Positions 61,691 to 64,000 of a stretch of DNA of 64,000 bases are shown piece by piece. Made by a program: the position numbers and the translations under genes. The stretch is from Impatiens glandulifera (taxonomy: Eukaryota > Streptophyta > Magnoliopsida > Ericales > Balsaminaceae), in contig NC_061866.1 in NCBI RefSeq assembly GCF_907164915.1, positions 45,928,370 to 45,992,369 on the forward strand, given 5' to 3'. The notes beneath the pieces are model-generated. The model saw only the letters and a list, made by a program, of their open reading frames with translations. It searched no databases and was not told where the DNA came from. How positions within the stretch are numbered: the stretch's first letter is position 1; every line of letters starts with the position of its first letter.

Positions 61691-64000
61691 CTATGGTAAT
61701 TTTGAAGTGAGGTAGATTAGTATGTTTCAGGGATATGTTTTCCTCACATTTTAATGTTTGCTGAATGAAAAAGTTTCAGAGTCTGTCACAGAGTGATGAA
61801 CCTCTCGAAGTACTCATCAGAAAATTCAATGCACCAATACTGGAGCACAAATAGCTTGTTCTAAGGCGATAGGAGATCATTCTCTGTCTATCATAAGCTT
61901 GTTCAAGTTTTTTTTTTAACTAAAGAGAAAGAACTAGCATGAAAGTCATAATCTTATTCAAATGTTTTGTAAGCCATAAACTCTATTATAATTCAATTTC
62001 AAAATTCATCTGATAGACTTCTTTTATTTTAATTTAATTTCAAAATTCATCCGACAGACTTTTCTCTCTTTATTTTTTTTTTATTCGGCTTATTTTTTTT
62101 TTATCACTCATTCATCCCGTTTTCACATCTAATTGATCATTCCATGAATAACCTGTAGACAATGTGATTAATTTGGGTTGGAAATTGAGTAATCAAACTT
62201 GACAAGGGAATAAAAAAAATTGACTGACGGATCATTGGTGATCCTTTTCGAAAGTTTGGAATAAAAAAAATTGACAAGACGGATCATTGGTGATCTTTTT
62301 CGAAAGTTTGAGGGGTGATTTATTTTAAAAAATAATTTTAAGGTAAAATGTAAGCGATCGAAAAAATTCAAGGGCCACCCAAATAATTTGCAATTTTTAA
62401 ATATTAAAGTTTTAATTTAATATAAATTTTATTTTATATTATAAAAGTTAAATTTGATATGACGGACATTTTAAGTTATACTAATTCAAAATATATTAAA
62501 TTTAATTAAAATATAATTGTTATTAAAAATAATTACTAAATTCTATAAGAGTAAAAAAGAATAATAATAAATGATAATTGTAAAAAAAACAATGATAATT
62601 GTTGTTATTTCCAAAAATATAAAAAACTTTGTTTGTTGTTTAAGTAACAAACAACAGGTTAGTGAATTAAGTGCCGAAAAGCTATTATATATGTTTCATA
62701 GTGAAGTATGTTTATCATTTCACACTAGGGTAATTTTGAAGTGAGGTAGGTTAGTATGTTTATCATTTCACATTAGGGTAATTTTGAAGTGAGGTAGGTT
62801 AGTATGTTAGGGATATGTTCCCCTTTCATTTTAATGTTTGCTGAATGAAAAAGTTTCAGTCTATAACAGAGTTCTCCTTGACGAACCTCTCGAGGTACTC
62901 TTCGGAAAATTCAATACACCACTATAGCTTGTTCTAAGTCGATAAGCGATCATTCTCTGTCCATTATAAGTTTGTTCAAGTTTTTTTTTTTTTGTAACTA
63001 AGAAGAACTAGCATGAAAACCATTTAAATGTTTTTGTAAGCATAAACTTATTATAATTCAATTTCAAAATTAATCTGATAGACTTCCCTCTATTATAATT
63101 CAATTTCAAAATTCATTCGATAGATTTTTCTCTCTTTGTTATCTTTTGATTCCACTTGTTCTTTGCACTGTTTTCACATATTATTGATCATTTCATGAGT
63201 AACTTGTAGACAATGTGATTAATTTGTGTTGGAAATTGAGTAATCAAACTTGACAGGGAATACGAATGGCTGAATGTATGTTCTTATATATATATATATG
63301 TTAAGACAAATGTAATTTTTTAATTAAAGCAGATTTTTAGGTTAGAAATTATGACTCGTAAGTGTTTTTTGTTTTCTGAATTTTCTTTATAGCAATTTCC
63401 GACAACTTTGTTGTATATTGGTATGGTAGTGTTCTTAAATCATTTATCTATCGATCTTCTAGAATAGTTAGTTTATAAGAACGCAATTTCGTAGTGGTTA
63501 TGGAAATTCTATGAACTTCCTATTAATAATTCATGACCTGTCTGTCCTATTAGTGTCTTCTCGAATGAAATTGTGAGGAATTTGATAGAGACACTAGTGG
63601 AGTGTAGGGTTGCAGGTGTTATGCGTTCTATTTTCAAAGATTAGATAATTGGATTCAGAGGATTCTTTCACTTCATATATAAGAAGGATTCTATTTTGAA
63701 AGACTATTGTAGTTATCAGATTTTTCATGATCGGATTCTGAGGATTAATTGCATGATTTTATTACGCTCTCTGTTTTTTATAAGCTAAAGAGTGACTGAT
63801 GTACAAGCCATGTGTTCTTCTGTTCTGTTCTGTGATCCACGAAACAGAAATCATAAAACTATCTTTGTATCTATGCGTATATTTTAAAAAGAGTTAGAAT
63901 GTTTGATATCAACACTTAGGGTTATTTAATTAGGTTTGAGCCTAGTATCTTTTCAATAATTTATTTCATGATTTATTTTAATTATTTCTCCACAGGATAG
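61691..64000. repeat. Module R copies at the right edge (partial copy plus 2.5-kb copy cut by the window end)
   Basis: 61691-62130 is close to the MITE-bearing copy at 44417-45400. 62157-64000 matches 45470-47215 and 47941-49790, including near-identical text from 63240 to the end. A 35-bp phrase (catttcacactagggtaatt and following) is duplicated at 62716 and 62765. The repeat continues beyond the window. Confidence 0.85.

Overview
This window is plant nuclear DNA, most likely from a eudicot. It is very AT-rich, has spliced genes with GT-AG introns, plant Copia and LINE retrotransposons, TIR transposons, MITEs and long (TA)n and (ATT)n microsatellites. Gene density is low. The species cannot be named from the sequence. 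All protein calls were read by eye from translations.

Left part (1-36 kb): a segment carrying a small CLE signalling-peptide gene on the minus strand has been copied several times. Four CLE copies can be read, with stops at 6180, 28372, 30665 and 35679. Only the copy at 28372-28635 is intact (signal peptide, variable region, CLE motif RVAPGGPDPKHH, stop, TATA box). The copy at 6180 is cut in its signal peptide by a 6.47-kb Copia element (6413-12882, TSD GAGAA) and has also lost its start codon. The copy at 35679 keeps a CLE motif behind nonsense and frameshift lesions. The copy at 30665 is decayed. A further unit enters the window at base 1, with its CLE position outside. Between these copies lie a 5'-truncated L1-type LINE (1914-5545), two hAT-like elements with TIR TAGGGCTGCAAATGAG (14509-15878 and 30997-34466, the second itself holding two fold-back MITEs), an ERO1 fragment and a receptor-like pseudokinase locus.

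Pseudokinase locus (18145-22328, plus strand): two kinase-like cassettes in tandem, each with five exons and the same intron phases (0,1,0,1). They lack the HRD aspartate. The second cassette has no start codon, but splices in frame to the end of the first, which suggests a tandem-domain gene. The first cassette has a frameshifting deletion in exon 2, so the locus is probably broken or relies on unusual expression.

Middle (36-41.7 kb): a segment of about 1.87 kb is repeated 2.1 times in tandem, with a tRNA/SINE-like pol III box pair. It is followed by an LTR-like region carrying a degenerate GGACCGAG array.

Right part (42.5-64 kb): gene-poor. It is built from repeated copies of a module of about 2.5 kb (best copies 45.5-47.9, 47.9-50.5 and 62.2-64 kb). 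It also holds a Harbinger-type MITE with TAA target duplication, a very long interrupted (ATT)n tract, an F-box/FBD-like remnant, and a solo-LTR-like insertion of about 2 kb (59390-61366) carrying about 19 copies of a 50-bp repeat made of two palindromes.

The only gene judged intact and plausibly functional is the CLE gene at 28372-28635.
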